Assembly: GCF_002021565.1 (NCBI RefSeq)
Contig: NZ_MSZX01000003.1
Span: forward strand, 310,027 to 374,026
Origin: Paenibacillus selenitireducens
GTDB taxonomy: Bacteria > Bacillota > Bacilli > Paenibacillales > Paenibacillaceae
Direction of reading: 5' to 3'
DNA: 64,000 nt
Shown: piece after piece, positions 17,677-26,490 of the stretch
How the letters are laid out: each line of letters begins with the position of its first letter
How positions within the stretch are numbered: position 1 is the first letter of the stretch
Notes under the pieces: generated by a model
The model's database searches: none
Told to the model about the DNA's origin: nothing
The model's input: only the letters and a program-made list of their open reading frames with translations
Program-made: the position numbers and the translations under genes

Positions 17677-17711
17677 AGGGCTCTCTATATGGAGGGTCTT
17701 TTTTTTTTTTT
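17677..17711 (+). terminator. hairpin with T13 tract downstream of the MerR gene
   Basis: Imperfect stem AGGGCTCTC/GGAGGGTCT with a TATAT loop, directly followed by thirteen T residues. Confidence 0.5.
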
Positions 17712-17862
17712 GAAGCATATATGCGGAATAGTTGTATTTTTTGCTTAGATCGGTGGATTTAAATGAGTTAAGGTATTTTCTTTTTCACTGCGGGCTACAG
17801 GTTGCATTTCGACAATACTGCCCTAATTGTAGGTTCCACGAGGGAAGCTTTCAGCGTAAAGA

Positions 17863-18130
17863 TCAGTTTTGAATCCTGGTGCCCACTTCCGATTTGAATT
17901 GCGGATCGGAATTGACGTACACTGTTTTGCTCTTATTGTCCCATTGAATATCTACTCCAAGGCCCTCCCATATTGAACGAAGTGGCACATAGACTGATCC
18001 ATCAATGATTTTCGGTGCTGCACTGCTTTGAACGGTATTGCCATGAATAAAGAATTTAGGAGCTACCGTTGCGGCATAAGCGCCTGCGCTAAATACGGTT
18101 GCAACTTTTGGGACTAAAAGGGTGGGAACC
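17863..18130 (-). pseudogene. stalk-domain (copper amine oxidase N-terminal-like) protein remnant
   Basis: The minus strand encodes KVATVFSAGAYAATVAPKFF, then KIIDGSVYVPLRSIWEGLGV and DIQWDNKSKTVYVNSDPQF before a TGA at 17863-17865. This is a stalk domain of the type anchored on Paenibacillus surfaces, with the end of a signal peptide (AYA-A cleavage-like). The expected start and hydrophobic core of the signal peptide are missing: the frame continues upstream without ATG, GTG or TTG in a suitable place. It is most likely a 5'-truncated gene. The intact relative at 58217 shows the same domain. Confidence 0.6.
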
Positions 18131-18326
18131 GGATTTTGGGGAGAACGGGCGACGGATAGAAGGAGAACAGAGAGCGAGGATTGGGCATGGCGGTATCCTG
18201 GCCGATCCGCGCTGCTACGCTATATTTGGTACATATGTAGGAATAAATTTAGGTTATCGATGTATCAACTTTCTTCATTTTGTGTATATACATAAGTATA
18301 TACATTCGAAAGGGGAGGTGATATAA

Positions 18327-18650
18327 TTGGAGCATAAAGTAAGTGAGGGGTTGATCCATGTGGTAGCAATTGCTGAACCTATTGCAAAAGGAACTATTCG
18401 AACTTGGGGGAATAGCCTTGCTCTTCGTATTCCATCTGAAGTAGTTAAAATTTCGAAGCTTAAAGACGGGGTTGAAGTTGGATTTCATGTTTCAGCGGAT
18501 GGAGAGGTTGTTCTTCGAGCATCTTATCCGAATGCGGATGACCAAGAGTCTCTTCGTGCACTTTTTCTTTCTTTGCGTGGATCGTCTCGACCAGGAGTAC
18601 GAAGCCATGAAGAAGAACCCTATGAACCAATGGGAGCTGAACAGATTTAA
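18327..18650 (+). CDS. MazE/AbrB-type antitoxin
   Basis: Antitoxin of 107 residues. The SpoVT/AbrB swapped-hairpin DNA-binding domain lies at about 22-65 (TIRTWGNSLALRIPSEVVK, then GVEVGFHVSADGEVVLRA). The acidic C-terminal tail (EEEPYEPMG) would wrap the toxin. The start is TTG at 18327 behind GGGGAGGTGA. The stop overlaps the toxin start (TAATG), so translation is coupled, with the antitoxin made first. Confidence 0.85.
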   Translation: MEHKVSEGLIHVVAIAEPIAKGTIRTWGNSLALRIPSEVVKISKLKDGVEVGFHVSADGEVVLRASYPNADDQESLRALFLSLRGSSRPGVRSHEEEPYEPMGAEQI

Positions 18651-19033
18651 TGGCCATTACGGGAGAAGTAGTTCGCGGGAGCGTTGTCTGGCTTAATCTT
18701 TATCCAAAAGCAGGACATGAGCAAGCTGGATACCGACCTGCAATTGTTATATCAGATGGACTTATCGATCCATCGATTTCAGATTTAGCTTATATTGTAC
18801 CAGTTACTAGTCAAGTAAAAGGATATGCCTTTGAAGTTCCAGTGCCCGCGGGTATCTCAATTGATGGTTCTGCAATAGGAACGATCTATACCCAACTCGC
18901 GGGGGTTGCACTAACTGACCATGCAAAATCATTGGATCTAGGTGCACGCAATGCAACAGTAATTGGGCATGTAGATCCTAATTCGGACTTTTATAAGCAC
19001 GTCATTACATATGTTAGAGCAATACTTGCATAG
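18650..19033 (+). CDS. MazF/PemK-type mRNA interferase toxin
   Basis: Toxin of 127 residues of the MazF/PemK/CcdB fold: GEVVRGSVVWLNLYPKAGHE, then GYRPAIVISD with the Arg-Pro pair typical of the active site, VPVTSQVKGYAFEVPVP, and the Gln-containing TIYTQLAGV. It would cleave mRNA at short sequences when free of antitoxin. It overlaps the antitoxin by one base and ends at a clear terminator, so the two form a self-contained unit. Confidence 0.88.
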   Translation: MAITGEVVRGSVVWLNLYPKAGHEQAGYRPAIVISDGLIDPSISDLAYIVPVTSQVKGYAFEVPVPAGISIDGSAIGTIYTQLAGVALTDHAKSLDLGARNATVIGHVDPNSDFYKHVITYVRAILA

Positions 19034-19042
19034 AAAAAGCCA

Positions 19043-19072
19043 TCGAGAGAGCAATCTCTTGAGCGGTTTTTT
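19043..19072 (+). terminator. intrinsic terminator of the toxin-antitoxin operon
   Basis: Stem TCGAGAGA/TCTCTTGA with a GCAA loop, then GCGG and T6. Confidence 0.7.
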
Positions 19073-19364
19073 GTATTATATAGGTTAAGCTCATCTGTAT
19101 TTCTTATTCCTTCTCACATTCTATATCCTGAGTATTAATTTTCCCATATTTTTCAATTCTCCTTTTTTCCCGTACCGGGATTTATAGATATTCGTTCTCA
19201 TCTTAAACTAAGGTTTAGGAGTAAGTTCTATAGTAGGCGTTAATAGCGGAGCTTAAAAGCCTTGTGGTTCTAAGTTTTCTTTATTTGCAAGCTTTGCTTG
19301 CTATCTGTCGGCGCATAAGCGCCGATCACCTTATCCTGCCCTCAAAATGAGTCGGGAAAACTCT
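19073..19364. other. intergenic region without a supported gene
   Basis: No coding frame with recognisable similarity. It may hold the decayed body of the insertion-sequence remnant to its right. Confidence 0.35.
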
Positions 19365-19466
19365 TCAATTATCCGTATACGTGATTGCCTCTGAAGATAC
19401 GGACTTCACATAAGGATTGTTAGATAACAGCTTGATTTCTTTATCTGTGAATATTTTCTTGCTCAT
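19365..19466 (-). pseudogene. 5' stub of an IS3-like transposase orfA
   Basis: Thirty-three residues (MSKKIFTDKEIKLLSNNPYV, KSVSSEAITYTDN) with an AGAGGAATGGT ribosome site. This N-terminus is characteristic of the helix-turn-helix OrfA subunit of IS3-type transposases in Bacillales and Clostridia. The frame stops where the family protein normally continues for 70 or more residues, so the element is truncated. Confidence 0.55.
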
Positions 19467-19550
19467 ACCATTCCTCTTTCCCATCTTCGTGCTATAAACA
19501 AAAGTACCCTATCGAGAGACTTTTTTAAAGTGTCTACTCGATAGGGTACA
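19365..19550 (-). mobile_element. truncated insertion-sequence end with terminal hairpin
   Basis: Reading the minus strand from 19550, the remnant begins with TGTACCCTATCGAG and a nearly perfect hairpin at 19504-19549 (arms GTACCCTATCGAG and CTCGATAGGGTAC plus an inner GAC/GTC part), then the orfA start 38 bp later. The TG terminus and position fit an IS3-family left end. The right end is not visible. Confidence 0.5.
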
Positions 19551-19737
19551 GTTTATGCATCGGGTGGGCTTTTTTGGATTTTGTGCTACCAACCGCGAAA
19601 TTTGTCGTATTATCAATCATATTGCGAAATAAGGGTGAAAAAAGGCAACGCTTAATGGTAAGCTAGATGGAGATGTCTATCTCAGATATCTCTCTTATAT
19701 TGTGCAAATCCAAGAAATAAGGGAGCTTGAAGAAGTA

Positions 19738-21048
19738 ATGCAGCTCAGAAAAATGTATACGGACAAAAGAGTTTTATTGTTCGTGATTGTTACAAGTATC
19801 GTATTCGGTGCGCTAATAGGCGCCAAGCTATTTCTATCTTATTATGCGACCGACAAATCCGCGCAGGTTGCGCTTGCTAGGCAATACATCGGGATTGCCG
19901 AAGATATCGTAAAAGGTTTAGATAAAAGGGAATATCAGAAGTTTCTGGACACCCCGCAGGACGAAGCGCGGCGGCAAAATATTAAGTTATTTCTAGAACA
20001 GTATCGTCTTCGAATTAATGCGCATTATGTGTACACGTTACTTTTTGACGATACGGATATCTCGAGGGTTGGCGTGTCAGCAAATCCGCCTGGGTATGAA
20101 GATGTATGGATAGGAGCCATTTGTACGCTTCCTTCAGCTCAGGTAAGGCAGGCGAAGAGCGGCCACAGCTATTATTCGGATATTATTCAAGGCGAATACG
20201 GGGACTATTACTTATCTGTCGGTGTACCGCTCTATGATAAGACTGGACGAATGTTAGGTGCGTTGGGGATTGATATCGAAGCCAAAGATTTAGCGAATGT
20301 GAGCCATCAAGTGGTTCGCGGCAACTCGTTTATTTTTTTTATTGACATTATCTTTGCGCTAGCATTGTTAGCAGCGGTGTTTTTCTTATACAAGTGGTAT
20401 AGAGTGCGTCTAAGCCGCAGCCTACAGGAAGCAGAAAATCTGTACACCTCGGAGCTGGGAAAAGTCGTGGATACGATCAAGTCTGGACGGCATGATCTGA
20501 TGAACCATCTACAGGTGATTAGCGGGCTGATGCAAATCAAGATGTACGATAAAGCATGGGATTATCTCAAACAGCTTAGCGTGGATGTCAAGGTAATGGA
20601 CTGGACATTAAGGATCAAGAACCCCATTCTTATGGTACTCTTCCAGAGCAAATGGGAGTTGGCCCAGACGAGGAACATCCAAATGGATTTCGACACGGAT
20701 CAAGAAGATTACCGTCGCGTCGAATCGATGGACCTGGTCAAAATTTATGCCAATCTCTTGGATAACGCGATTGAAGCTTTAGATGGCTATGACGGCGATC
20801 AGCCGCGATGTATCCGTGTCACCTGCAAAACGATGGGAGAGAAATATATATTTGCTGTAGAAAATCCTGCCTTGCTGACGGCTAAGGAGCAGAAGGCTTT
20901 TTTCCAACACGGTTATTCGACGAAAGATCAAGCCCATGCTGCACGAGGCAATGGACTGATGATTGTGAAGAAGACGGTCACGAAGTACAAAGGAGCGTTA
21001 TTGTTCAAATACGAGGATGAGAAAGTTCTGATCCAAATCACGATATAG
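19738..21048 (+). CDS. membrane sensor histidine kinase with Spo0B-type core (CitA/DcuS-like)
   Basis: Kinase of 436 residues. Two membrane segments (about 10-35 and 205-225) enclose a Cache/PAS-like sensor of about 165 residues (YVYTLLFDDTDISRVGVS, YYLSVGVPLYDKTGRMLGAL). The cytoplasmic part has a Spo0B-like phosphoacceptor helix (GRHDLMNHLQVISGLMQI) and a GHKL ATPase (ANLLDNAIEAL, GYSTK, GNGLMIVKKT). The ATG at 19738 is preferred (GGGAG 12 bp upstream); a GTG at 19702 lacks a ribosome site. No response regulator is adjacent, so it is an orphan. Ends before a strong terminator. Confidence 0.87.
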   Translation: MQLRKMYTDKRVLLFVIVTSIVFGALIGAKLFLSYYATDKSAQVALARQYIGIAEDIVKGLDKREYQKFLDTPQDEARRQNIKLFLEQYRLRINAHYVYTLLFDDTDISRVGVSANPPGYEDVWIGAICTLPSAQVRQAKSGHSYYSDIIQGEYGDYYLSVGVPLYDKTGRMLGALGIDIEAKDLANVSHQVVRGNSFIFFIDIIFALALLAAVFFLYKWYRVRLSRSLQEAENLYTSELGKVVDTIKSGRHDLMNHLQVISGLMQIKMYDKAWDYLKQLSVDVKVMDWTLRIKNPILMVLFQSKWELAQTRNIQMDFDTDQEDYRRVESMDLVKIYANLLDNAIEALDGYDGDQPRCIRVTCKTMGEKYIFAVENPALLTAKEQKAFFQHGYSTKDQAHAARGNGLMIVKKTVTKYKGALLFKYEDEKVLIQITI

Positions 21049-21086
21049 GCGTACCGAACCCGATGTCAAATTCATGAACTACCAAG

Positions 21087-21116
21087 AGGACAGCCCATAT
21101 AACGGCTGTCCTTTTT
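21087..21116 (+). terminator. intrinsic terminator after the Spo0B-type kinase
   Basis: Perfect 9-bp stem AGGACAGCC/GGCTGTCCT, loop of 8, then T5. Confidence 0.85.
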
Positions 21117-21143
21117 AGTATTTATAAGAGCTGAAGAACAGAC

Positions 21144-21518
21144 TCAAGCTTCTGCTGCCTCAGAATCGCCATTTTTGCAATCCATGAGAATGGCGCTCTT
21201 ATCTCCGTATTTATGCACGATATAATCATCGCCCCAGACGCAAAGACTGTTGATCAACGGGACAATGGATGTTCCGAACTCCGTAAGCGAATACTCTACT
21301 TTAGGTGGCACTTGGTTGTACATGGTCCGGAGTACAATGCCGTCTTCTTCTAGCTCGCGGAGCTGCTGCACGAGCATCTTCTGCGTAATGCTAGGCATGA
21401 GTCTTCGGAGTTGGCTGGTACGCTGGGGGACATGACTGAGATGGTGAAGAATGAGACATTTCCACTTCCCGCCGATAATGTCCATGGTCACTTCGATGGA
21501 ACAACTATATTTTTTCAT
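21144..21518 (-). CDS. HxlR-family transcriptional regulator
   Basis: Winged-helix regulator of 124 residues. The N-terminal cysteine typical of redox/aldehyde-responsive HxlR members is present (KKYSCSIEVTMDIIGGKWKC), followed by LPSIT-like recognition (RRLMPSITQKMLVQQLRELE) and the wing (KVEYSLTEFG). The start at 21518 is preferred because it has an AAGGGG site and gives the usual length. It is divergent from the LLM and OYE flavoenzyme genes and probably controls them, as HypR and YodB control oxidoreductases in B. subtilis. Confidence 0.9.
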   Translation of the reverse strand: MKKYSCSIEVTMDIIGGKWKCLILHHLSHVPQRTSQLRRLMPSITQKMLVQQLRELEEDGIVLRTMYNQVPPKVEYSLTEFGTSIVPLINSLCVWGDDYIVHKYGDKSAILMDCKNGDSEAAEA

Positions 21519-21677
21519 AAGCGCTACACCCCTTGATATATACAATTATCACTTTTTGGTAACTATGTCACTAAAAAGTACGTTATTACTTCATGGACTA
21601 CTATGGTATATAATAGCGGTTATTCATTGATTTGACTAGTGAAGGTGAATGAATCTAGTTATAAGGAGGTTTGTTCT

Positions 21678-22712
21678 ATGGCTTTAACGAACGAGCAGAC
21701 AACAAAATCTCTGCAAGATATACGAATATCGGTGTTGGATTTAGCGCCTATTATAGAGGGCGGCACGCCAGCGGAGGCTTTTCAACGGACAAGGAGCTTG
21801 GCGCAGCATACGGAGGCATGGGGTTATCATCGGTACTGGCTGGCTGAGCACCACAATATCCCGGGTATTGCCAGTTCTGCGACATCCGTGTTGATGGGGT
21901 ATGTAGCCGCGCATACGAGCAAGATTCGCGTAGGTTCAGGCGGCATCATGTTGCCCAATCATGCGCCCTTGGTCATTGCGGAGCAATTCGGTACGCTGGA
22001 AACCTTATATCCAGGACGTATCGATCTTGGGTTGGGAAGAGCGCCAGGGAGTGACCAAGTCACGGCACGAGCGCTTCGACGCGATGTTAGAAGCGGAGAG
22101 GATTTTCCGGCTCTATTGCAGGAATTACGAACGTATTTCAATCCGGCGCTTGCCGGTCCTTCGGGATTCCGTCGAGTCCATGCCATTCCAGGCGAAGGCT
22201 TGAACATGCCGATCTGGCTTCTTGGATCCAGCGGGTTCAGCGCACAGCTAGCGGGAGAACTCGGTCTACCTTTTGCCTTCGCAGGGCAGTTCTCGCCAGG
22301 GTTCATCTTACCGGCCCTTTCGATGTATCGGGATTCCTTCAAGCCCTCTGAGGTATTGCAGGAGCCATACGCGATGGTCGGGTTGAACATCATTGCGGCA
22401 GATACCGATGAGCAAGCCCGGAAGTTAGCGACTTCACAGCAGCAGAATTTCTTGAATCTCGTGCGGGGTACGCCGGGGTTGTTGAAACCTCCTGTCGAGG
22501 ATATGGATGCGATCTGGAATGAACGGGAGAAATACGCTGTCGATCAACAGTTGGGCTCCTCGATTGTCGGAGGCCCTGCATCTGTCAAGGAACAACTTGA
22601 GGCTTTTCTTGCGAAGACCCAAGCGGATGAGATAATGATAAACGCTGCGATTTACGATCATCAGCATCGGTTGCGCTCGTATGAGATTGTCTCCGAGATT
22701 TGGCGGGGGTAA
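21678..22712 (+). CDS. LLM-class flavin-dependent oxidoreductase
   Basis: Luciferase-like monooxygenase-fold protein of 344 residues. Typical segments: SVLDLAPI near the start, [52 protein letters not shown] and the C-terminal [16 protein letters not shown]. The ATG at 21678 follows a consensus AAGGAGGT site. It is the first gene of a two-gene unit with an old-yellow-enzyme homologue. Substrate unknown; B. subtilis homologues of this subgroup (YceB/YwcH-like) are also poorly characterised. Confidence 0.9.
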   Translation: MALTNEQTTKSLQDIRISVLDLAPIIEGGTPAEAFQRTRSLAQHTEAWGYHRYWLAEHHNIPGIASSATSVLMGYVAAHTSKIRVGSGGIMLPNHAPLVIAEQFGTLETLYPGRIDLGLGRAPGSDQVTARALRRDVRSGEDFPALLQELRTYFNPALAGPSGFRRVHAIPGEGLNMPIWLLGSSGFSAQLAGELGLPFAFAGQFSPGFILPALSMYRDSFKPSEVLQEPYAMVGLNIIAADTDEQARKLATSQQQNFLNLVRGTPGLLKPPVEDMDAIWNEREKYAVDQQLGSSIVGGPASVKEQLEAFLAKTQADEIMINAAIYDHQHRLRSYEIVSEIWRG

Positions 22713-22758
22713 TCGTAATCTGCGTCAAGAACTTTGGAAATATAGGAGGAATACAGAA

Positions 22759-23886
22759 ATGAACACAAAATATAGCCCATTATTTGAATCATTTACTTTA
22801 AAAAGCGGTGTATCGCTCAAAAATAGAATCGTCATGGCGCCGATGACGCATTGGTCGTCTCATGAAGACGGTACCGTATCGGATGCCGAAATCAAGTATT
22901 ATGCGCGACGCTCCAAAGGCGTAGGTATGGTCATTACAGCTTGCGTATATGTTACGCCGAATGGCAAGGGCTTCTCCGGCGAATTCGCGGCAGACACGGA
23001 TGAGATGATCCCAAGCTTGCGTCGTCTGGCTGCAACCATTCAAGATCAAGGCGCCAAAGCGATACTTCAAATCTACCATGGCGGACGTTCTTGCCCACCG
23101 GAAGAGGTACCGAATGGAGAGATTGTAAGTGCAAGTGCCATTGCGGAGGACCGTGAAGGAGCGAAAGTCCCTCGTGCACTGACCGATGCTGAGATTGAGG
23201 GCATCATTCGTGATTATGCAGAAGCTACTCGTCGTGCGATCGAAGCGGGTTATGACGGCGTAGAGATTCACGGTGCGAATGGATATCTGCTGCAGCAGTT
23301 CTTCTCGCCAAGTTCGAATCATCGGGAAGACCGTTGGGGTGGATCGCTAGAGAAACGTCTGGCATTCCCAATCGCCGTAGCGGAGGCAGTCAAAGAAGCT
23401 GCGAGTCACGCGAAGCATCCGTTTGTCGTCGGATACCGTTTCTCACCGGAAGAACCCGGAGATGACGGCATTACGATGGAGGATTCGTACCGGTTAGTCG
23501 AAGCTCTAATCGATAGAGGAATGGATTATCTGCATGTCTCCTTACAAGATTTCTGGTCGCTTCCTCGTCGCGGAGCCAATGAGTCGCGGACACGGATGGA
23601 ATGGTTCCACACGCGTTATGGCTCACAAATGACGTTTATTGGCGTTGGTGGATTACACACGGCTGATGATGTGTTGAAAGCCCATGCGTCTGGTATCCCA
23701 TTGATTGCGCTGGGACGTGAACTTATTATAGATCCAGATTGGGTTGAGAAAGTTGAGCAAGGCCGTGCAGAAGAGATTCAGACGACGCTGACGCCACTGG
23801 ATCAAGATCGGCTTGTGATTCCTGATCATTTATGGGAGAGAATCATGGCGATGAAGGGCTGGTTCCCTGTGGTTGAATCGGAGTAA
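22759..23886 (+). CDS. NADH:flavin oxidoreductase, old yellow enzyme family
   Basis: FMN-dependent TIM-barrel oxidoreductase of 375 residues (YqiG-like). Seen are KNRIVMAPMTHWSSHEDG, AILQIYHGGRSCPPEE, the substrate-binding HGANGYLLQQF motif (His and Asn), SNHREDRWGGSLEKR and the FMN-phosphate segment GVGGLHTADDV plus ALGRELIIDP. The ATG at 22759 follows TAGGAGGA. It lies 46 bp after the LLM gene and is followed by a terminator. Such enzymes reduce alpha,beta-unsaturated carbonyls, consistent with control by an HxlR regulator with a sensing Cys. Confidence 0.92.
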   Translation: MNTKYSPLFESFTLKSGVSLKNRIVMAPMTHWSSHEDGTVSDAEIKYYARRSKGVGMVITACVYVTPNGKGFSGEFAADTDEMIPSLRRLAATIQDQGAKAILQIYHGGRSCPPEEVPNGEIVSASAIAEDREGAKVPRALTDAEIEGIIRDYAEATRRAIEAGYDGVEIHGANGYLLQQFFSPSSNHREDRWGGSLEKRLAFPIAVAEAVKEAASHAKHPFVVGYRFSPEEPGDDGITMEDSYRLVEALIDRGMDYLHVSLQDFWSLPRRGANESRTRMEWFHTRYGSQMTFIGVGGLHTADDVLKAHASGIPLIALGRELIIDPDWVEKVEQGRAEEIQTTLTPLDQDRLVIPDHLWERIMAMKGWFPVVESE

Positions 23887-23906
23887 AGTGAAACGGCAAT
23901 TCATGG

Positions 23907-23937
23907 TTCCCGCGAGCATAGGCTTGCGGGAATTTTT
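23907..23937 (+). terminator. intrinsic terminator between convergent OYE and LysR genes
   Basis: Stem TTCCCGCGAGC/GCTTGCGGGAA (one G-U pair), loop ATAG, then T5. Confidence 0.8.
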
Positions 23938-23949
23938 ATGATTTACTAG

Positions 23950-24840
23950 TTAACTGGAGAACATATCAATGAACCTTCGTGCACTTTTGGATAAATAGCG
24001 GTCTTTTAACCAGACGATTCCTACGTCGGATTGAAAATCGGCATGAAGAATATCGAACATGTGAATATTGTTCAGAGGGAAGGAAGACATCACGGATTTG
24101 GGCAGCACGGTGGCGCCAATACCCGCAGCCACAAGGGCAATCGTAATGGCTACGCTGGAGCATTCACACAGTATATGCGGTTCAACCCCGGCTTGTCGGA
24201 ACTCCTTCATGAGATTCTCGTGCATACCGACGGTTAGGTCTGTTTTGAGCGAGATGAAAGGGTGCTGAGCGAGCTCTTCCATGCGGATTGTCGTTTGTGC
24301 AGGGTCGTAGTGACATTGCTTCGGAAGGACGGCCACGAAGGGGTCAGAGGGCAACTGCATGACCTCATGTTTGTCCTGATCTAGCGAAGCTTCGAAAGGG
24401 AGCCGCGCAACGATAAGCTCGATGGCACGCTCATCCATTTGCTCATCCAGCAAGAAATGATCGCCCTCACGAATTTTGAAGGTAACCCCGGTATGCATGG
24501 TTTTGAAACGATGAATGGCTGGGGGCAGCAGTGAAATACAGGATACGACACAGCCGATGGACAATACGCCTTGAATGCCTTCGTCCAACTCTTTCACTTC
24601 TTTAACTGTCTCGTTGAATTGGTTCAACAGAAATTCAGCCCTGTCACGAAGAAGTTCTCCGGCATTCGTTAGTCGAAGTCGATTCCCTGTTCGGTCGAAG
24701 AGCGTCACGCCAAGTTCCTGCTCCATCTGTTTCAATTGGCGGCTTAACGGCGGCTGCTCCATGTTGAGAATTTTGGCCGCACGAGTGACCTTTCCTTCAT
24801 TTGCTACCGTAAGAAAATAGCGAAGTTGGCGGAGATCCAT
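23950..24840 (-). CDS. LysR-family transcriptional regulator
   Basis: LysR regulator of 296 residues. N-terminal helix-turn-helix MDLRQLRYFLTVANEGKVTR, AAKILNMEQPPLSRQLKQME; C-terminal co-inducer domain from about 90. It resembles the BsdA/AlsR type by its N-terminus. It is divergent from ilvE (119 bp apart) and may or may not regulate it. The gene starts with an ATG 7 bp after a GGGGG-rich ribosome site. Confidence 0.9.
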   Translation of the reverse strand: MDLRQLRYFLTVANEGKVTRAAKILNMEQPPLSRQLKQMEQELGVTLFDRTGNRLRLTNAGELLRDRAEFLLNQFNETVKEVKELDEGIQGVLSIGCVVSCISLLPPAIHRFKTMHTGVTFKIREGDHFLLDEQMDERAIELIVARLPFEASLDQDKHEVMQLPSDPFVAVLPKQCHYDPAQTTIRMEELAQHPFISLKTDLTVGMHENLMKEFRQAGVEPHILCECSSVAITIALVAAGIGATVLPKSVMSSFPLNNIHMFDILHADFQSDVGIVWLKDRYLSKSARRFIDMFSS

Positions 24841-24965
24841 GATAAGCCCCCTTTACATCAATACCAAAAAGGTATAATAATTGTATAATACGGATATTTT
24901 CAATATACCGAATAACTTGATATCATTCAATTAACGAATACTTATAACAAAGGGATGATTTGAAC

Positions 24966-26033
24966 ATGGCGCACACCATCACGATCGAATATACCACCAA
25001 GAAAAAACAACAACCACATGTGAATCAACTTGGCTTCGGGAAATACTTTACCGATCATATGTTTATCATGGATTACGATACGGAGAAAGGTTGGTACGAT
25101 CCTCGTATTGTTCCTTATCAACCGATCCTGATGGATCCGGCTTCCAAAGTATTTCACTATGGTCAAACGGTGTTTGAAGGACTCAAAGCATACAAGACGG
25201 CGGATGAACGGATCCTTCTATTCCGCCCAGACAAGAATATGAAACGGCTTAATAAATCGAACGACCGCTTGAGCATTCCTGCCATTGATGAAGAGTTGGC
25301 TTTGGAAGCGCTGAAGCAGCTCATTCTGACGGATCAGGATTGGATTCCCGAAGCAGTGGGTACATCCCTCTATGTACGGCCTTTCGTCATTGCGACAGAA
25401 TCTTGCTTAGGCGTTGCGCCATCTCGTCAATACAAATTTATGATCATTCTCTCGCCTGTAGGGTCATATTACGCAGAGGGCATTAACCCCGTTAGCATTC
25501 ACGTGGAATCCGAGTATGTGCGGGCCGTGGCCGGCGGTGTCGGGAATGCCAAGACAGCAGGGAACTATGCGGCAGGTCTCAAAGCGCAAGAAGGCGCCAC
25601 AGACTTAGGTTATGCCCAGGTCCTCTGGTTAGACGGCGTTCATCGCAAGTATATTGAAGAGGTTGGCAGCATGAATGTCTTCTTCCGGATCAATGATACG
25701 GTGGTAACACCGATGATTAATGGCAGTATCCTGGAAGGAATCACGCGCGCGACGGTGATCGAACTCTTGCAGCACTGGAATATCCCTGTCGAAGAGCGTA
25801 GAATTTCGATTGAAGAATTGGTGGAGGCACAGCATAACGGCTCGTTGAAGGAAGCCTTCGGCACAGGTACGGCTGCCGTCATTTCACCGATCGGTTCTTT
25901 GCACTATCAAGACGAGAAGCTTGTGCTAGGCGATGGAATTACAGGGGAATTGTCTAAGAAAATCTACGATGCTGTAACGGGTATTCAGAACGGGGTTCTT
26001 CCGGACACTTACGGTTGGACAATCGAGATTTGA
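24966..26033 (+). CDS. ilvE: branched-chain amino acid aminotransferase
   Basis: PLP-dependent class IV aminotransferase of 355 residues that makes leucine, isoleucine and valine from their keto acids. Typical elements: FGKYFTDHMFIMDYD, the ASKVFHYGQTVFEGLKAY segment, GNYAAGLKAQEGA, LDGVHRKYIEEVGSMNVFF and GTGTAAVISPIG. Length and motifs fit the eukaryotic-like class also found in Bacillus (YbgE/YwaA). The ATG at 24966 is preferred; a TTG two codons upstream is possible. Ends before a bidirectional terminator. Confidence 0.94.
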   Translation: MAHTITIEYTTKKKQQPHVNQLGFGKYFTDHMFIMDYDTEKGWYDPRIVPYQPILMDPASKVFHYGQTVFEGLKAYKTADERILLFRPDKNMKRLNKSNDRLSIPAIDEELALEALKQLILTDQDWIPEAVGTSLYVRPFVIATESCLGVAPSRQYKFMIILSPVGSYYAEGINPVSIHVESEYVRAVAGGVGNAKTAGNYAAGLKAQEGATDLGYAQVLWLDGVHRKYIEEVGSMNVFFRINDTVVTPMINGSILEGITRATVIELLQHWNIPVEERRISIEELVEAQHNGSLKEAFGTGTAAVISPIGSLHYQDEKLVLGDGITGELSKKIYDAVTGIQNGVLPDTYGWTIEI

Positions 26034-26045
26034 ACATAAATAAGC

Positions 26046-26075
26046 AAAAAGCCTATCCCTTGGGATAGGCTTTTT
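26046..26075. terminator. bidirectional intrinsic terminator
   Basis: Stem AAAAAGCCTATCC/GGATAGGCTTTTT with a short CTTG-type loop; A/T tracts on both sides serve ilvE (plus) and the His-rich gene (minus). Confidence 0.85.
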
Positions 26076-26086
26076 GGGTGTGGCAC

Positions 26087-26365
26087 CTAATCGCTACCCC
26101 CACCGCCGTCTCCGCCCCCGCTGTCGCCGCCACTATCTCCATGGCTGCCGCTATCATGCGTATCGTGATGGTGGTTGTGATGATGATGGGCATGGTTCCG
26201 ATGATGGTCATTCATGGAAGCATAATCGCCGCCGCTTGGATTCGCGAAATATCCATCGTTGTTCGAATGTCGTCTTCGACGGTGGCTGCGCTTATTTTTG
26301 TTCGTGTCTTTGGCTATGGCAAGTAAGACGAATATCGCAATGATGAGAATAATGATAAATCCCAA
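26087..26365 (-). CDS. small membrane protein with His-rich, Gly-rich tail
   Basis: Protein of 92 residues from a TTG start with an AAAGGATG site. Residues 1-19 form one hydrophobic helix (GFIIILIIAIFVLLAIAK); a basic patch follows (KNKRSHRRRRH), then a histidine cluster (HAHHHHNHHHDTHDSGSH) and a Gly/Ser/Asp tail (GGDSGGGDGGGGSD). The layout suggests a membrane-anchored metal-binding tail, possibly for zinc, nickel or copper, but no family is recognised and no metal regulator is near. Sharing a terminator with ilvE supports a real gene. Confidence 0.6.
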   Translation of the reverse strand: MGFIIILIIAIFVLLAIAKDTNKNKRSHRRRRHSNNDGYFANPSGGDYASMNDHHRNHAHHHHNHHHDTHDSGSHGDSGGDSGGGDGGGGSD

Positions 26366-26490
26366 ATCGTTATCATCCTTTCGTCCATATTGTGCATAAT
26401 AAGATAGGTACCTCTCAATTGTGAACGATGGGATTCGAAATTACAATATGATACAATGACTGCATGACCTAATACAGGAGATGACAACAG

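Noticed and set aside
18099-18326. 75-codon open frame upstream of the antitoxin
   Set aside because: Overlaps the stalk-domain remnant on the opposite strand and the antitoxin promoter region; no ribosome site and a non-protein-like composition.
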